Source of the DNA: an uncultured Ruminococcus sp.
Lineage (GTDB): Bacteria; Bacillota; Clostridia; Oscillospirales; Ruminococcaceae
DNA: 7,912 nt
Direction of reading: 5' to 3'
Assembly: GCA_947176565.1 (NCBI GenBank)
Contig: CAMWRC010000045.1
Coordinates: forward strand, 1-7,912
Below, in pieces: positions 5,503 to 7,912 of this stretch (its first letter is position 1; every line of letters starts with the position of its first letter). Below the pieces are notes generated by a model that was given only the letters and a program-made list of their open reading frames with translations, had not been told where the DNA came from and did not search any database. The translations under genes and the position numbers were made by a program.

Positions 5503-6233
5503 TGTTTTCTGTATACAAAAAGGAAGTCCAGTCTTTCTTCTACACGCCGTTTGTCTATGTTGTTACTGCGTTGTTCATGTTCCTGTTTACGCTGATGTTC
5601 AACAATGCTCTGGGCAATCTCAGTCAGGCGACATTCTATTTCACATTCCCGGAAATCTTCTACAATGGCATATTCTATTTTATATTCCTGATTCCGATAT
5701 TAACTATGAGAACTTTCGCAGATGAACGGAAATTCGGAACTGAAGTCCTGCTTATGACATCGCCTGTCAATGTGGTGCAGATAATTATCGGCAAATATCT
5801 CGCAAATCTCACAGCATTTCTCTTTATGCTTGCCGGTTCGGCTTTCTTCCCGATATTCACGGCAATCAAAGGCGAAGTCGTTGTAAGTCAGCTCGCCTGC
5901 GCATACATAGGATTTTTCCTCTGGGGAGCTATGTTTATCGCTGTAGGACAGCTTGTGTCATCATTCACGGAAAGCTCCATAATCGCCGCAGTAATAGGCG
6001 AAATCATCATGTTTGTATTTATCTTTATTGATGACTTCTCAATGACTGAATTTATTGCTCAGTATCCGACGCTTCAGTCTTTTGTTTATTCATTTGCCGC
6101 ACAGCCTCGATTTGCATACTTTTCTCAGGGATTCATCAGGCTTTCGGATATTGTATTTTTTATTTCAGCTATAATAATATCTCTCGCATGGAATTATATA
6201 TCAATTGAAAAAAGACGCTGGAAAAAGGGGTAA
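5502..6233 (+). CDS. ABC-2 type permease (GldF-like)
   Basis: 243 residues, very hydrophobic, with six predicted membrane helices at about 17-35, 58-75, 101-120, 132-152, 156-178 and 216-236. The N-terminus MFSVYKKEVQSFFYTPFVYV and the motif RTFADERKFGTEVLLMTSPV after helix 2 are characteristic of the GldF/NosY-like ABC-2 permeases that pair with such ATPases. It should form the transmembrane channel, probably as a dimer. AAGGAGG (5488-5494), inside the end of the ATPase gene, lies 7 nt before the ATG, and the two genes overlap by one base. There is a single permease gene, not a fusion to the GldG-like protein. Direction of transport and substrate are unknown; the family is mostly export-type. 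Confidence 0.92.
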   Translation: MFSVYKKEVQSFFYTPFVYVVTALFMFLFTLMFNNALGNLSQATFYFTFPEIFYNGIFYFIFLIPILTMRTFADERKFGTEVLLMTSPVNVVQIIIGKYLANLTAFLFMLAGSAFFPIFTAIKGEVVVSQLACAYIGFFLWGAMFIAVGQLVSSFTESSIIAAVIGEIIMFVFIFIDDFSMTEFIAQYPTLQSFVYSFAAQPRFAYFSQGFIRLSDIVFFISAIIISLAWNYISIEKRRWKKG

Positions 6234-6239
6234 TAATTT

Positions 6240-7721
6240 ATGAAAAACAAAAAAATGAATCTTTCCGGCGCATTCGCCATTCTTCTTGCGCTTCTAATTC
6301 TGCTGGTATTTGTTCCTGTAAATATGATTTTCAGCTATTATGACAAAGTTTACGACCTCACTCCATCGGGAAAATATTCTCTTGACCCTGTAACTGAACA
6401 GCTTCTTGATGATTGTTCCGATAAACAGATAGAAGTATATTTCCTCAATTCTCTTTTTAATCTGAAAAGCGATGCAAACTGTCTGCCGGTTTATCATACG
6501 CTTATGGAACTTGATTCCCGCGATAATATCACTCTTACCTGCTTTGACCCCGACGAAAATGTGGAACTTGCGGAATCACTTAATCCTACCGGCGCACTTA
6601 CTGTAAGCCGCAATGATATTTTTGTAAAATGCGGAGACAATATCCGTCAGATTTCAGGAAATCTTTTCCAGACCGATTCAAACGGAATCGTTGAGTACGC
6701 CGGCGAAAATCTCATTGCAGGCGCGATTTATATATGCACTACCGGAAATCTGCCCACTATTTATTTCCTTAAAGGCTACAGCGATAAAACACTTGACGGA
6801 AATTATTCATCATACCGCGATGTTGTAAGAGGTGCAAATTACCGCGTTGAGGAACTCGACCTCTCCTCTGTTGATACTGTTCCAAGAGATACGGCTATTA
6901 TTTGTCTTGCCGCTCCTACACGCGATATTTCGGATTCCGACCGTGAAAAGCTAAGTAATTACATTGATAACGGCGGTTCTTTGCAGATGATGCTTTCTCC
7001 GTGCGATACAACAGGAAGATTTGAAAATATCGAATATCTTCTTGCTAAATTTGAAATAGGAATGGATTACAATATCATCAAGGAACAAAATCCGGACTGG
7101 CAGCTGCGTAATCTTAATTCAGAACAAGACCCTGCATATTTTCTTGTAACATATCCTACAAAATCCGACGATTACTCCGAAGACCTTACAACTGACCTGA
7201 ATCAGCTCATTGCAAACGGAATATATACTGCCGGCGTATCAAATATAAGAAGTTTCTATGAAATTACTTCGGCAAGTGAAATGATTGAAAAGGCTTCGAT
7301 AATCGAAAATCTGCCCACTGCAATGGACAGCGAAGAATACACCTGTATCAGCGAACCTATGGGTGGAGACAGCACCACAGCTGAATCAGCAGAAGCAAAA
7401 TCAAATGAACCGCTTATTATGGGATATTACTCATACAACAAGCAGACCGGCGCAAAGCTTATTGCTGTAGGCTGCGATGAGCCTATTGATGATACGTTCC
7501 ATATTCCAACAGTCGGAACACGCTGTCTCATACAGTTTTCAAATTCATGGCTGTACAACAGTGATGTTGATATGGGTATACAGAATAAATTCAACTCATA
7601 TGATACTATGACATTCGAGGACGGAAAAGACGCTACAAGAGCTATTCGTCTGTTCTTTATAGTGCCGGCTGTATTTGCTGTTCTCGGTCTTGCCGTATGG
7701 CTGAAAAGGAGATACGCTTGA
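6240..7721 (+). CDS. GldG-like auxiliary protein of the ABC-2 transporter
   Basis: 493 residues. An N-terminal helix (about 11-31) is followed by FSYYDKVYDLTPSGKYSLDPVTEQLL, the usual opening of GldG family proteins. A large extracytoplasmic part follows (about 35-468), then a C-terminal helix (470-487) and the basic tail KRRYA, so both ends face the cytoplasm. GldG proteins accompany GldA/GldF; in Bacteroidota the trio was named for gliding motility, but related operons are widespread in non-gliding bacteria. A Ser/Thr/Glu-rich low-complexity stretch (about 375-390, GGDSTTAESAEAKSNEP) looks like a surface loop. An AAGGGG-type site lies 9 nt before the ATG, 6 nt after the permease stop. The stop overlaps the next ATG by one base. 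Biochemical function is unknown; it may bind a substrate or couple the transporter to the envelope. Confidence 0.88.
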   Translation: MKNKKMNLSGAFAILLALLILLVFVPVNMIFSYYDKVYDLTPSGKYSLDPVTEQLLDDCSDKQIEVYFLNSLFNLKSDANCLPVYHTLMELDSRDNITLTCFDPDENVELAESLNPTGALTVSRNDIFVKCGDNIRQISGNLFQTDSNGIVEYAGENLIAGAIYICTTGNLPTIYFLKGYSDKTLDGNYSSYRDVVRGANYRVEELDLSSVDTVPRDTAIICLAAPTRDISDSDREKLSNYIDNGGSLQMMLSPCDTTGRFENIEYLLAKFEIGMDYNIIKEQNPDWQLRNLNSEQDPAYFLVTYPTKSDDYSEDLTTDLNQLIANGIYTAGVSNIRSFYEITSASEMIEKASIIENLPTAMDSEEYTCISEPMGGDSTTAESAEAKSNEPLIMGYYSYNKQTGAKLIAVGCDEPIDDTFHIPTVGTRCLIQFSNSWLYNSDVDMGIQNKFNSYDTMTFEDGKDATRAIRLFFIVPAVFAVLGLAVWLKRRYA

Positions 7722-7912
7722 TGAAAAAGGCTGTTATTGCAATTGCCGCTCTCCTTATTGCGTCCGGAATTTCAATCGGTGCATTCATTGCGGTAAAATC
7801 CAGAAGCGAAAATGAGAATCAGAAACAGGCAGAAATTCTTGCCGATAATGAGCTGTTTAAAATCGACTCCGACAGTATCGGAAAAATCGAAATAGAAGTT
7901 TCCGGCGAAAAC
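7721..7912 (+). CDS. DUF4340-like membrane-anchored protein (3' end outside window)
   Basis: Only the first 64 codons are present. AAGGAG (7706-7711) lies 9 nt before the ATG, and the ATG shares its A with the preceding TGA, so translation is probably coupled. Residues 4-24 form an N-terminal helix or uncleaved signal anchor after MKK, with no lipobox cysteine. LFKIDSDSIGKIEIEVSGEN (45-64) resembles the start of DUF4340 proteins, where short beta repeats begin with similar phrases. DUF4340 genes commonly follow gldG-like genes in these operons, which supports the call as much as the sequence does. The rest should be extracytoplasmic. Function is unknown. Confidence 0.75.
   Translation, partial: MKKAVIAIAALLIASGISIGAFIAVKSRSENENQKQAEILADNELFKIDSDSIGKIEIEVSGEN

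Overview
The window looks like chromosomal DNA of a cellulosome-producing Ruminococcus, of the R. flavefaciens / R. champanellensis kind. The main reason is a complete, secreted family 48 glycoside hydrolase ending in a Ruminococcus-style dockerin. Consensus sigma-70-type promoters, strong AGGAGG-like ribosome binding sites, AT-rich intergenic DNA and moderate-GC genes all fit a low-to-medium GC Bacillota. No mobile element, integrase, CRISPR array or rRNA was seen.

Layout. (1) 1-948, +: the 3' part of a gene for a membrane protein of unknown function (charged helical segment, acidic linker, one membrane helix, extracytoplasmic domain), closed by a hairpin terminator. (2) 1003-1207, +: a lone tRNA-Leu(GAG) gene with a perfect consensus promoter, an A/T-tract UP-like element and its own terminator. 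(3) 1254-4027, -: cel48A, convergent with the tRNA gene. It has a terminator, an 842-codon gene, a roughly 140-nt leader with three adjacent hairpins, and a perfect TTGACA-17-TATAAT promoter. (4) 4028-4476: an AT-rich intergenic stretch between the divergent cel48A and ABC operon, with two small dyads but no convincing forward promoter. (5) 4477-7912, +: a tightly packed operon of ABC-2 ATPase, ABC-2 permease, GldG-like auxiliary protein and the start of a DUF4340-like protein, running off the window. Two of its three junctions overlap by one base.

How the genes work together. Cel48A should be an exported, processive cellulase that docks to a scaffoldin cohesin and acts on crystalline cellulose outside the cell; its promoter, leader and AAG-biased lysine codons suggest high expression. 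The four-gene operon encodes one membrane complex of the GldA/GldF/GldG type: the ATPase drives the six-helix permease, and the GldG-like and DUF4340 proteins are probably large extracytoplasmic partners. Its substrate cannot be read from the sequence. Nothing links it to cellulose use except adjacency, and the two units are divergently transcribed.

The most interesting unexplained structure is the cel48A leader. Its hairpins pair better in the mRNA sense than on the opposite strand, and a C-tract in the third hairpin could compete for the ribosome binding site.
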